34,699 nucleotides of DNA from Bacteroidales bacterium (GTDB lineage Bacteria > Bacteroidota > Bacteroidia > Bacteroidales > P3): NCBI GenBank assembly GCA_017448185.1, contig JAFSLX010000034.1:1-34699 (forward strand), in the 5' to 3' direction. Below are positions 1 to 7,553 of this stretch, piece after piece. Under the pieces are notes generated by a model. It made no database searches and was not told where the DNA came from. It saw only the letters and a program-made list of their open reading frames with translations. Position 1 is the stretch's first letter, and each line of letters opens with the position of its first letter. Both the position numbers and the translations under genes were made by a program.

Positions 1-56
1 GTTCAGTCAAACACTGAACAACGACTGAACAACGACCGAACATCGGCTGGACATCG
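1..56. repeat. 11-nt tandem repeat with inverted copy (locus 1)
   Basis: Four consecutive 11-nt units lie at 13-23, 24-34, 35-45 and 46-56, the first two being ACTGAACAACG exactly and the last two degenerate. Bases 1-7 (GTTCAGT) are the inverse of 13-19, so a hairpin with a 5-nt loop can form; the left arm is cut by the window edge. The element lies just after the rimO stop. The same unit recurs at 21214-21306. Origin and role are not known to me. Confidence 0.8.
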
Positions 57-89
57 GAGGGTGGGGCTGTGTAAAAAAGAAGGATGGTT

Positions 90-1398
90 TTAGGCCAGTT
101 TGCCGAGGAGGTCGTGCTCGGTGGCGTCGGTGATTCGTATGTCGATAAAATCGCCGGGGGATAATGCGTTAAGTTGTGAAGGCGATAATGTTTCGGTGGG
201 GATGAGGACTTCGTCGTCGACTTCGGGACTGTCGTACTGTGTGCGGCCTACAAGATAGTCGCCTTCGCATCGGTCGATGAGGCACTGGTATGTTTTGCCG
301 ATGCGGGCCTGGTTTTTTTTCAAGGGAGATTTGCTCCTGAAGGGCCATCAGTTCACCGACTCGGCGCTGCTTCTCGTCGTCGGTGACGGGATCGCCGAGG
401 TTTTCGGCAGGGGTGCCTTCCTCGGGCGAGTAGGCGAAGCAGCCCATGCGGTCGAAGCGTGCGGTGCGAACGAAGTCCTTGAGTTCTTCGAACTCGGCCT
501 CGGTCTCACCGGGGTAGCCGACGATGAGGGTGGTGCGGATGGCGGCGTCGGGCAGTTTGGCGCGGAATTTGGCCAGCAGCTCGAGTGTGCCCTCGCGGTC
601 GATGCCACGCTGCATCGAGCTGAGGATGCGCGAGTTGATGTGCTGCAACGGGATGTCGATGTAGTTGCAGATGTTGGGGTGGCGGGCGATGGCGTCGATG
701 GCATCTTCGGGGAAGGAGGAGGGGTAGGTGTAGTGGAGTCGGATCCAAGGTGCTTTGCTCTCGGTGGCGAGGCGGTTGAGCAGTTCGCCGAGGGCGCGGC
801 GGTGGTAGAGGTCGAGACCGTAGTAGGTGGTGTCCTGTGCGATAACGATGATTTCTTTCACGCCGTCGGCGACCATACGTTTGGCTTCGTCGAGTATATC
901 TTCCATGGGGCGCGATACGTGTTTGCCTCGTATCAGCGGTATGGCACAGTAGGAGCAGGTGCGGTTGCAGCCTTCGCTTATTTTCAGGTAGGCATAGTGC
1001 CGGGGGGTGGATTGCATGCGTTCGGCTTCAAGCGCGTCGTGGTATTCTGCCGATAGCGAGCGGACCAGTTCACCCCACTGGTGAACGCCGTAGAAGGCAT
1101 CGATTTCGGGCAGTTCTTGGCGCAATTCTTTTTCGTAGCGCTGGATAAGGCATCCGACGGCTATGAGACGGCGCTGCTTGCGGCTGCGCTTTTTGACGGC
1201 AATCTGTTCGAGTAGGACGTTGATCGACTCCTCTTTGGCGTCGCCGATAAAGCCGCAGGTGTTGACGATGACGATGTCGCAGTCGTTGCGGGTACGGTCG
1301 AAGTAGAGGTCGAAGCCCGCTTTGCGCAAGTGCCCTGCAATATGCTCGGAGTCGACGATGTTTTTCGAGCAGCCGAGGGTGATGATGTTTATCTTCAA
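90..1398 (-). CDS. rimO: RimO, ribosomal protein S12 methylthiotransferase (frame broken by a one-base homopolymer change)
   Basis: Radical-SAM methylthiotransferase that adds a methylthio group to an aspartate of ribosomal protein S12. Visible in order: the N-terminal UPF0004 domain starting TLGCSKN, the radical-SAM cluster motif CNRTCSYC, and a C-terminal TRAM domain (GRTQYDSPEVDDEVLI). The reading frame breaks at 313-320, where eight T (A8 on the coding strand) put the last 70-odd residues in another frame. With seven A the sequence would read LEKNQARIGKTYQ, giving about 435 residues, the normal RimO length. The upstream piece alone is 169-1398 and the TRAM piece 90-323. The start is TTG at 1398; a stop lies five codons upstream and no ATG is available. 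It follows ftsY by 20 bases at the end of a long operon. Either a sequencing error or a true or slippage-rescued frameshift. Confidence 0.93.
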
Positions 1399-1418
1399 TG
1401 CGATAATGTGTTAATGCG

Positions 1419-2378
1419 TTATTCGAAGAGTGAGTCGACGAAGGTGTCGGGGTTGAAGAGCTGGAGGTCGGTCATCTTCTCGCCGAGGCCGATGTAGCGG
1501 ACGGGGATGTGGAACTGGTCTGAGATGCCGATGATGACGCCGCCCTTGGCGGTGCCGTCGAGCTTGGTGAGGGCCAGTGCGTTGACATCGGTGGCCTCGG
1601 TGAACTGGCGTGCCTGTTCGATGGCGTTCTGGCCGGTGGAGGCATCGAGGACGAGGAGGATTTCGTGCGGTGCGTCGGGGACGAGTTTCTGCATCACCTT
1701 GCGAATTTTGGTCAGCTCGTTCATGAGGCCTACTTTGTTGTGGAGGCGGCCTGCGGTGTCGATGATGACCACGTCGGAGCCTTTGGCGAGGGCCGACTGG
1801 AGGGTGTCGTAGGCCACGGAGGCCGGGTCGGCCCCCATACCCTGCTGGACGATGGGCACACCGACGCGGTCGGCCCAGAGCTGAAGCTGTTCGACGGCGG
1901 CTGCACGGAAGGTGTCGGCCGCACCGAGCATCACCTGCTTACCGGCCTGCTTGTAGCGGTAGGCGAGTTTGGCGATGGTGGTGGTTTTGCCCACGCCGTT
2001 GACGCCGACCACAAGGATGACGTAAGGTTTGTGGGGCATGGGCGAACTGAAGTCGGCCGGGAAGTTGGTCTGCGGCTGGCGCAGCAGCTGTGCTATCTCG
2101 GCCCGGAGAATGGAGTTGAGCTCGGAGGTGGAGATGTATTTGTCGCGTTTTATGCGCTCCTGCAGGTGGTCGATGACTTTGAGGGTGGTTTCGACTCCCA
2201 CGTCGCTGGTGACGAGGGTTTCTTCGAGGTTGTCGAGCACGGTGTCGTCGACGGTAGAACGGCCAATGATGCTCTTGGTGAGTTTCTCGAAGAAGCTGGT
2301 TTTGGTCTTGGCCAGTCCGTTGTCGAGGGTCTGGCGTTCTTCGCTCTTATCTTTTTTTATGAAGTTGAACAGTGCCAT
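1419..2378 (-). CDS. ftsY: FtsY, signal recognition particle receptor GTPase
   Basis: SRP receptor that docks SRP-ribosome complexes at the inner membrane for co-translational insertion. The 319 residues hold a short N domain followed by the NG GTPase: P-loop GVNGVGKTTT (about residue 125), DTFRAAAVEQL, the DTAGR G3 motif and the TKLDGTAKGG G4 motif. The acidic A domain found in enterobacterial FtsY is absent, as is usual in Bacteroidota. ATG at 2378. It lies 26 bases after the thioredoxin-like gene and 20 bases before rimO, so it is probably co-transcribed with both. Confidence 0.97.
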   Translation of the reverse strand: MALFNFIKKDKSEERQTLDNGLAKTKTSFFEKLTKSIIGRSTVDDTVLDNLEETLVTSDVGVETTLKVIDHLQERIKRDKYISTSELNSILRAEIAQLLRQPQTNFPADFSSPMPHKPYVILVVGVNGVGKTTTIAKLAYRYKQAGKQVMLGAADTFRAAAVEQLQLWADRVGVPIVQQGMGADPASVAYDTLQSALAKGSDVVIIDTAGRLHNKVGLMNELTKIRKVMQKLVPDAPHEILLVLDASTGQNAIEQARQFTEATDVNALALTKLDGTAKGGVIIGISDQFHIPVRYIGLGEKMTDLQLFNPDTFVDSLFE

Positions 2379-2404
2379 GGTGCTATACGGTTAATGGATG
2401 ACGG

Positions 2405-2995
2405 TTATTTTGCAAGGGCTTTTTCCATTACGGGGCGTATTTCCTTGTCGAAAATCTGCGAGTAGCGTTCGAAAGGATATTTGTCGCAGTCGCCCGAGGC
2501 GAAATACCAGAGGATGACGGTGAAGTCTTTGGCAGGATAGAAGCCGGGGATGGACTGCATCAGCCGCCGGTTGCTGTTGAAGAGGGCGAAGGTGGGGAAT
2601 CCCATCTGTCGGCCGAGGGTGGCGACGGCGAAGGAGTGGACGTTGCCGCGTGCGCCTTTCTGAGGACCGTAGGTTTGGTCGTTCCATTGGAACTGGCTGT
2701 TGCCTTCGGCATTGAATTTGACGGGGTAGTAGTATTTGTTCATGATGGCCGCCACGGTGGGGTCGGAGAAGGTTTCGCGATCCATCTTCTTGCAATAGCC
2801 GCACCAGTTGGTGTAGAAGTCGAAGAAGAAGAGTCGGTTGCCAATCTTGGCGGTCGAAGCCTCTTCGGGGGTGTGCCATTTCACTTGCGCTTGTGCAGAA
2901 TGAGGAATTAAGAATGAAAAACCAAGTATCAGGCTGACGCATATTATCTTGCACAGTCTGAGATTATCATTCTTCTTTTTTGATTTACCATTCAT
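2405..2995 (-). CDS. Secreted thioredoxin-fold protein
   Basis: A signal peptide (basic n-region, core around CVSLILGFSFLIPHSAQAQ) is followed by a thioredoxin-like domain with the redox motif WCGYC and the cis-Pro region GFPTFALF. Probably a periplasmic thiol oxidoreductase of the thioredoxin_7 type; the substrate is unknown. Start choice: ATG at 2995 overlaps the SpoIID-like gene by 11 bases; an ATG at 3025 in the same frame would add ten residues (MNKTTKKIGN) and overlap by 41. Three 7-nt repeats at 2898-2918 encode part of the hydrophobic core of the signal peptide, which is odd (see findings). The gene sits between the SpoIID-like gene and ftsY in the long leftward operon. Confidence 0.85.
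   Translation of the reverse strand: MNGKSKKKNDNLRLCKIICVSLILGFSFLIPHSAQAQVKWHTPEEASTAKIGNRLFFFDFYTNWCGYCKKMDRETFSDPTVAAIMNKYYYPVKFNAEGNSQFQWNDQTYGPQKGARGNVHSFAVATLGRQMGFPTFALFNSNRRLMQSIPGFYPAKDFTVILWYFASGDCDKYPFERYSQIFDKEIRPVMEKALAK
2898..2918. repeat. 7-nt tandem repeat inside a signal-peptide coding region
   Basis: Three heptamers in a row: GAATGAG, GAATTAA, GAATGAA. On the coding (minus) strand they encode the FSFLIPHS stretch of the thioredoxin-like protein's signal peptide. Confidence 0.7.
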
Positions 2996-4313
2996 ATTGC
3001 CAATCTTTTTCGTTGTCTTGTTCATCTTCTATGTATATTTCTTCGCGCTCTTCGCGGTCGCGGACACGGAACAGTCGGCCGAGCCAGTCGTCTTTCTTGG
3101 AGCGCACTTGAGTTTGTTTCTGTTTGTCCTCCTCGATGATACGTGCAATCTGGGTGACATATTTCTCGACATAGCTACGGTTGGCAGTGGGGTCGTGGTG
3201 GAGAATGGCCCCGGTGTAGTAATGGTGGAGGATGCTGTCGTAGCTGTAGCCGAGGCGTACCATGCGGATGGCACCTTCCTGGCTGAGTCCGACCCCATGC
3301 CCATAGCCGTGTCCGTTGAGGATGACGGAGTTGGAAGCGCTGTCGACTTTGACAGAGAAGAAGGTGGATTTGAGTTGGAAATCGACGCGCACGCGGGTCA
3401 GCGGCACACCGAGGATGCGGGCACAGCGCCGATCCTGTGTGAAGTGCAGCAGGGTGTCGAGGTTGGCACTGTCTTGGATATTGATTTTGTGTGTTTTGGC
3501 AAAGTAGTTGAGCCAACGGTCGAGGCTGATGTTTTTGACCCAGTCGCTCTGACGCATGCGGAAGGAGAAGGTGTCCTCGACCGAGCGAAGGTAGGGTAAG
3601 GCAGCGCGCCACACGTCCTCGGAGTTGGCGGTCTGTCCGCCAGAGTTGGAGTGGAACGGGGTGTCGATAAGGTCGCCGTTTTCGTCGACGAGGGTTTCAC
3701 CGCTGCTTTGGATGGCTCCCATCATGATGTCGGGCCGGATGCAGCGGTTGAGGTAGGCCTGGCAATGCACCTGGTCGCAGAAGTTGTAGTCGTCGTTGCG
3801 GTGTTTCTGAATGTTGCGCAGGGCCCAGGTGCGGCTGATGATGGCCTGGATGCGGAAGATGTCGGAGTGGTCGCCGTAGATTTCGCTTTGCACGACGCCG
3901 GCGATATAGGTCTCGAATTCGACATCGTTCACTATCTGCAGGTTGCCGTTTTTGAGAGGCTTCACTTCGAGGTTGCCCTCGTAGGTGCGCTGTTTGCACC
4001 CTTCGGGATTTATGCAGAGGATGCAGGCGGTGTCGGTGGCTTCGAGACGGATGCTGCCGAACAGGCCATAGTCGTCCTCGTTGACACTGACATGGATTTT
4101 GTTTTTCTCGACGCGGATAAGCACCGAACGACCTTCGCCAATCATGTCTTCGAGCAGGTTGTTGTTGTCGGCGTAGAGGTTGTACTGGCCCAGGTCGAAC
4201 GAGATGTTGAGTGTTTTGATGTTGTTGGTTGAGTAGAGACGGACCCGCACCTTTTCAGCGTTGGCTGTGAAGGCGAGGAGGAGCAGCAGCAGTATGGAAA
4301 GTATGCGTTTCAT
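2985..4313 (-). CDS. SpoIID/LytB-domain protein (putative secreted peptidoglycan lytic enzyme)
   Basis: 442 residues with signal peptide MKRILSILLLLLLAFTANA and a SpoIID domain. In family terms this is a lytic transglycosylase or amidase-enhancer domain acting on denuded glycan strands. Visible family features: the likely catalytic Glu in VVQSEIYGD, the ISRTWALRN helix, the paired cysteines FCDQVHCQAY, the HSNSGGQTANSEDVW segment and GHGYGHGVGLSQEGA. Cys and His at those places bind zinc in some SpoIID proteins. A charged tail of about 60 residues follows the domain. It overlaps lpxB by 4 bases (ATGA) and the thioredoxin-like gene by 11. The role in a non-sporulating Bacteroidales cell is inferred to be wall remodelling. 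Confidence 0.88.
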   Translation of the reverse strand: MKRILSILLLLLLAFTANAEKVRVRLYSTNNIKTLNISFDLGQYNLYADNNNLLEDMIGEGRSVLIRVEKNKIHVSVNEDDYGLFGSIRLEATDTACILCINPEGCKQRTYEGNLEVKPLKNGNLQIVNDVEFETYIAGVVQSEIYGDHSDIFRIQAIISRTWALRNIQKHRNDDYNFCDQVHCQAYLNRCIRPDIMMGAIQSSGETLVDENGDLIDTPFHSNSGGQTANSEDVWRAALPYLRSVEDTFSFRMRQSDWVKNISLDRWLNYFAKTHKINIQDSANLDTLLHFTQDRRCARILGVPLTRVRVDFQLKSTFFSVKVDSASNSVILNGHGYGHGVGLSQEGAIRMVRLGYSYDSILHHYYTGAILHHDPTANRSYVEKYVTQIARIIEEDKQKQTQVRSKKDDWLGRLFRVRDREEREEIYIEDEQDNEKDWQYEW

Positions 4314-5410
4314 CGGATGGTTTCAATGATTGTTTGGGCTGTATTGTCGCTTGCACCGCCGTCGCCGAGCAGTTGGCGCATGTGGGCGTATTGGTCGAGC
4401 ATTCTGTTGCGATTGGCAGTGTCGACGGTTATCTTTTCAAATTCGGATTCAAGACGTTGTGGGTTGAAGTCTTCCTGAATGAGTTCGGTGACGATGGGCA
4501 GGTCGGCGATAAGGTTGACCAATGAGATGTATTTGATTCGTTTGCCGACAAGTGTCTTGGCGATGGCAATGGATATGGGGTTGGCTCGGTAGCAAACTAC
4601 TTGCGGCACGTTGAAAAGTGCTGTTTCGAGGGTGGCAGTGCCTGAGCAAACCACGGCTGCAAAGGCAGTGGACAGCAGGTTGTAGGTCTGGTCGTAAACG
4701 ACATCGATATGGCTGTCGGAGGGTATCAGTTCATTATATATTTTAGGACCAAGCAGGCTCATACCGGCCACCACAAAATGGTATTCGGGATGCCGATGGG
4801 CAAGCTTTACCATCTGAGGCAGACTGTTTTTCAACTCCTGCCTACGGCTACCGGGAAGTAAGGCGATGGTCTTCTGGGGATTCGGATTAATCTGAATATT
4901 CTGTGACTTTATTGCGTCAAGCAGGGGATGGCCGACGTAGACGGCTTGTGGAAGGTCGTTTTTGGCGAAGAAATCTTGTTCGAACGGAAGTATGAAACAG
5001 AGTCGGTCGAGGGTACGACGCATTCCTTTGATGCGCCCTTTTTTCCAAGCCCAAAGGTTGGGCGAGATATAATGTATGGTCTTGATGCCTTGCTTGTGTG
5101 CCCATGCTTCGATTTTGAGGTTGAAGCCCGGATAGTCGACACCGATGACGGCGTCGGGTTGGTATTGCAGGATGTCGTGTTTGCAGAAGCTGATGTTGCC
5201 CAATACGGTGCGCAGATGCATGACCACTTCGACAAAACCCATGATGGCGAGGTCGCGAATGTGACGTACCGGAGTGCCACCTATCTTAGCCATGGTGTCG
5301 CCGCCCCAGAAGCGGAATTGCGCTTGAGGGTCGCGTTCGAGAAGCGCTTTCATCAGATTGGCTCCATGAAGGTCGCCCGAGGCTTCGCCGGCTATGATGT
5401 AGTATTTCAA
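4310..5410 (-). CDS. lpxB: LpxB, lipid-A-disaccharide synthase
   Basis: Joins UDP-diacylglucosamine and lipid X to make the lipid A disaccharide, a membrane-associated step of LPS synthesis. The 366 residues start KYYIIAGEASGDLHGANLM, the family's N-terminal signature, and include GVDYPGFNL, YYISPNLWAWKKGR and the ALLPGSRRQEL motif, with CSGTATLETALF near the C-terminus. The start is TTG at 5410: the codon two places upstream is a stop and there is no ATG. That TTG lies inside a 7-nt repeat run. The gene is 24 bases after the small membrane protein and overlaps the SpoIID-like gene by 4. Confidence 0.96.
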   Translation of the reverse strand: MKYYIIAGEASGDLHGANLMKALLERDPQAQFRFWGGDTMAKIGGTPVRHIRDLAIMGFVEVVMHLRTVLGNISFCKHDILQYQPDAVIGVDYPGFNLKIEAWAHKQGIKTIHYISPNLWAWKKGRIKGMRRTLDRLCFILPFEQDFFAKNDLPQAVYVGHPLLDAIKSQNIQINPNPQKTIALLPGSRRQELKNSLPQMVKLAHRHPEYHFVVAGMSLLGPKIYNELIPSDSHIDVVYDQTYNLLSTAFAAVVCSGTATLETALFNVPQVVCYRANPISIAIAKTLVGKRIKYISLVNLIADLPIVTELIQEDFNPQRLESEFEKITVDTANRNRMLDQYAHMRQLLGDGGASDNTAQTIIETIR

Positions 5411-5450
5411 GGTTTAAGGTTTAGGGTTTAAGGTTTAAGGGTTAAGATTT
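5409..5450. repeat. 7-nt tandem repeat at the lpxB start
   Basis: Six heptamers in exact register: AAGGTTT, AAGGTTT, AGGGTTT, AAGGTTT, AAGGGTT, AAGATTT. The run covers the last codons and stop of the upstream membrane-protein gene (LNLNP), the whole intergenic gap and the first base pair of the lpxB TTG start. Any change in copy number would shift the distance to the lpxB start. Confidence 0.85.
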
Positions 5451-5725
5451 AATGAGTGGGTTTTGAACAATAGGAACATGAAGGCGATGAAGGTGATGAA
5501 GAGGCTTACGATTATCGTCTTGACGACGGTGATATGTTGCTGTTTGACGTAGTAACGCATGATGAGCAGAGGAGGGACGAAGCAGCCGGCATAAAGGGAG
5601 AGGTGGGTGCTCGTGTCTCCCGCAATGAGCATTGCAACGGTGATGAGCGCAGCGGTGGCGAGTATTGAGCCGAGACCTGCGACGAGGCCTACAATCACTT
5701 TGTTCTGTTCGAAAAACTTCTTCAT
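5435..5725 (-). CDS. Small three-helix membrane protein of unknown function
   Basis: 96 residues starting MKKFFEQNK. Three hydrophobic segments are visible: about residues 10-34 (VGLVAGLGSILATAAL...), 40-58 and 67-90. No catalytic motif is seen. I chose ATG at 5725 because it overlaps the surE stop by four bases (ATGA), the junction style of this operon; the longer frame starting at 5821 lies wholly within surE and its extra residues look like surE shadow. I do not recognise a family. Confidence 0.75.
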   Translation of the reverse strand: MKKFFEQNKVIVGLVAGLGSILATAALITVAMLIAGDTSTHLSLYAGCFVPPLLIMRYYVKQQHITVVKTIIVSLFITFIAFMFLLFKTHSLNLNP

Positions 5726-6480
5726 AGGCTGTAGTTTTTTTTCAATGTGGCGATTGCTGCGTGGTTGGTGTAGTCGATATGTACTGGTGTTATGGCTACA
5801 TAGCCGTTGGCCAGTGCCCATTCGTCGGTGCCTTCCGGAGGATTGTCACAAATGAATTTGCCGGTTAGCCACCAGTAGGGGACCCCTCTCGGGTCGATGC
5901 GTTGCTCGAAGCTGTCGACCCATTGTGACTGTGCCTGATGGCAGATGCGAATACCCTTGAGGTCAGTCTCTCTCGGAATGTTGACATTAAGGGATGTGCA
6001 CTTGGGTAATCCTTTTTCGAGCGAGGTGCCGATGATTTGGCGGATATACGGCAGGCAATGAGTGAAGTCTGCTTCGGGACTGTGATTCAGCAATGAAAAG
6101 CCGATGCTGTTGAGTCCGAGCATGGTGGCTTCGAGCACGGCACCCATGGTGCCGCTGTACAGGATGTTGATTGAACTGTTGCTGCCATGGTTGATGCCCG
6201 AGAGCACAAGTTTTGGGCGGCAAGTGCAGAAGTGTTCGAAGGCCAGTTTAACACAGTCAACAGGGCGACCGTCGCAACTGTAAATGGTCAAACCTTCAAT
6301 TGAACTCACTTTGTGGACTCGGATGGGACGAGAGGAGGTGATGCTATGGCTAACCCCCGAACGGTTGTGGTCGGGGGCCATGACAATGACATCACCAAAT
6401 TCGGCTGCCACTTCATATAGTGCACGCAGCCCTTTGGCGTTCACTCCGTCGTCGTTGGTTATGAGTATCAGTGGCCTCAT
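5722..6480 (-). CDS. surE: SurE, 5'/3'-nucleotidase (survival protein)
   Basis: Metal-dependent nucleoside 5'-monophosphate phosphatase. The 252 residues start with the family signature ILITNDDGVNAKGL (acidic pair Asp-Asp binds the metal), followed by MAPDHNRSGVSHSIT (Ser and Asn ligands) and LVLSGINHGSNS. Length matches the family. It overlaps the genes on both sides by four bases. The order surE then lpxB, with one small gene between, is common in Bacteroidales. Confidence 0.97.
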   Translation of the reverse strand: MRPLILITNDDGVNAKGLRALYEVAAEFGDVIVMAPDHNRSGVSHSITSSRPIRVHKVSSIEGLTIYSCDGRPVDCVKLAFEHFCTCRPKLVLSGINHGSNSSINILYSGTMGAVLEATMLGLNSIGFSLLNHSPEADFTHCLPYIRQIIGTSLEKGLPKCTSLNVNIPRETDLKGIRICHQAQSQWVDSFEQRIDPRGVPYWWLTGKFICDNPPEGTDEWALANGYVAITPVHIDYTNHAAIATLKKNYSL

Positions 6481-7553
6481 CTGGCGAATCCAGTTTTGTC
6501 CTGTCCCAAGAAGTAACTTGCAGGTTGCAGTATATTGTCGAAGATAAAGTATTGAATCAGCACGGTATCGTTGTCGTCGATGATGGCGTACAATCTATTA
6601 AGGTCGAAACTCTCCACCAGTTGGTCGTCGCCGAGAGCCTCAATGTCGTTGGGGTCGGTGTACTTGATGTATGTCTTCAGTTGACGGGTGATGCCTGCGG
6701 TATCTGTGATGCTGAGGATGGCACGGGGTGTACCGGTTACACAGCTGTCGGCGTGGCTGTTGGGAACAATCGACGCGAATTCGTCAAAGTTCAGGAAGGC
6801 GAAAGCGGAAAGCATCTGTGCCACACGGGCGGTGTCGAAACCGTTGACACGCTGATGGTTGGCAAGTATTTCCATGGCAAAACCTTCGCCGTCGCGGACA
6901 ATGGCAAACGATTCGGTCGGCGATTCGGGTATCTGCAATTCGACGCGCTCGATTTGTCTTACATTCAACTCCACTATACGGTGGCTGCGCCATTTGATGG
7001 GTTCGGTGACGAAACGCGGGGTAACGAATCCACGGAATCCAGGGATGTGGATGATGTAGGGCACCTTGTCGCCTTCGCGGAACATGAACGAGGCCATCAT
7101 GTCTTGTGTTTCGCGGCCGACATAGTAGGTTACTGTGTGTTTTTCGCGAGGGAATAGTTTCAGTTTGCCACCAAACCAATTGATGAGTGGCTTGTGCTGA
7201 TAAACTTCCACCTTGATACCATGGGCAGCGATATCTTTCACCACGTTGGGGATGGCCTGGCGGTTCACCTGTTGGCGGATACGCATGGTGTTGAGTGTCT
7301 CGAGCAGAAGGTCAACCATGGCTTTGTTGGCCTCATAGCGTCCGTCGATAATCCATATCGAGTCTTCTCCCCGGGTAAGGGTTACTTCGTTGTTTTGTTT
7401 GTCGGCAAGAAACAGTTTGGTGACAGTGCTGATATCCTCAACATGGTAGTCTTGTGCGAAGGTCGATTTCTTCGAGCCGTTCAGTGCTACAATCAGTGCT
7501 ACAAGACCAATGATGGCTACGGCTGCGATAATGATTATGTTGCGTTTCTTCAT
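6477..7553 (-). CDS. DUF4340 protein linked to a GldG-type ABC system
   Basis: 358 residues: one N-terminal membrane anchor (IIIIAAVAIIGLVALIVAL), then a soluble extracytoplasmic region containing a DUF4340-like fold (VTKLFLADKQNNEVTLTRGEDSIWII and later YVGRETQDMMASFMF). DUF4340 genes usually follow GldG-type ABC auxiliary genes, as here, with a 4-base overlap. Likely a subunit that works with the GldF-GldG protein just upstream. The exact role in gliding, secretion or another export task is not known. Confidence 0.82.
   Translation of the reverse strand: MKKRNIIIIAAVAIIGLVALIVALNGSKKSTFAQDYHVEDISTVTKLFLADKQNNEVTLTRGEDSIWIIDGRYEANKAMVDLLLETLNTMRIRQQVNRQAIPNVVKDIAAHGIKVEVYQHKPLINWFGGKLKLFPREKHTVTYYVGRETQDMMASFMFREGDKVPYIIHIPGFRGFVTPRFVTEPIKWRSHRIVELNVRQIERVELQIPESPTESFAIVRDGEGFAMEILANHQRVNGFDTARVAQMLSAFAFLNFDEFASIVPNSHADSCVTGTPRAILSITDTAGITRQLKTYIKYTDPNDIEALGDDQLVESFDLNRLYAIIDDNDTVLIQYFIFDNILQPASYFLGQDKTGFAR

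Noticed and set aside
277-1056. 259-codon frame on the plus strand
   Set aside because: Opposite rimO; composition typical of a shadow frame, no start signal or domain.
5409-5450. Telomere-like repeat (AAGGTTT / AGGGTTT)
   Set aside because: Only six copies in the middle of a bacterial operon; chance likeness to plant-type telomere repeats.
5726-5821. N-terminal extension of the small membrane protein
   Set aside because: Lies wholly inside surE; the internal ATG at 5725 has the ATGA overlap usual in this operon.
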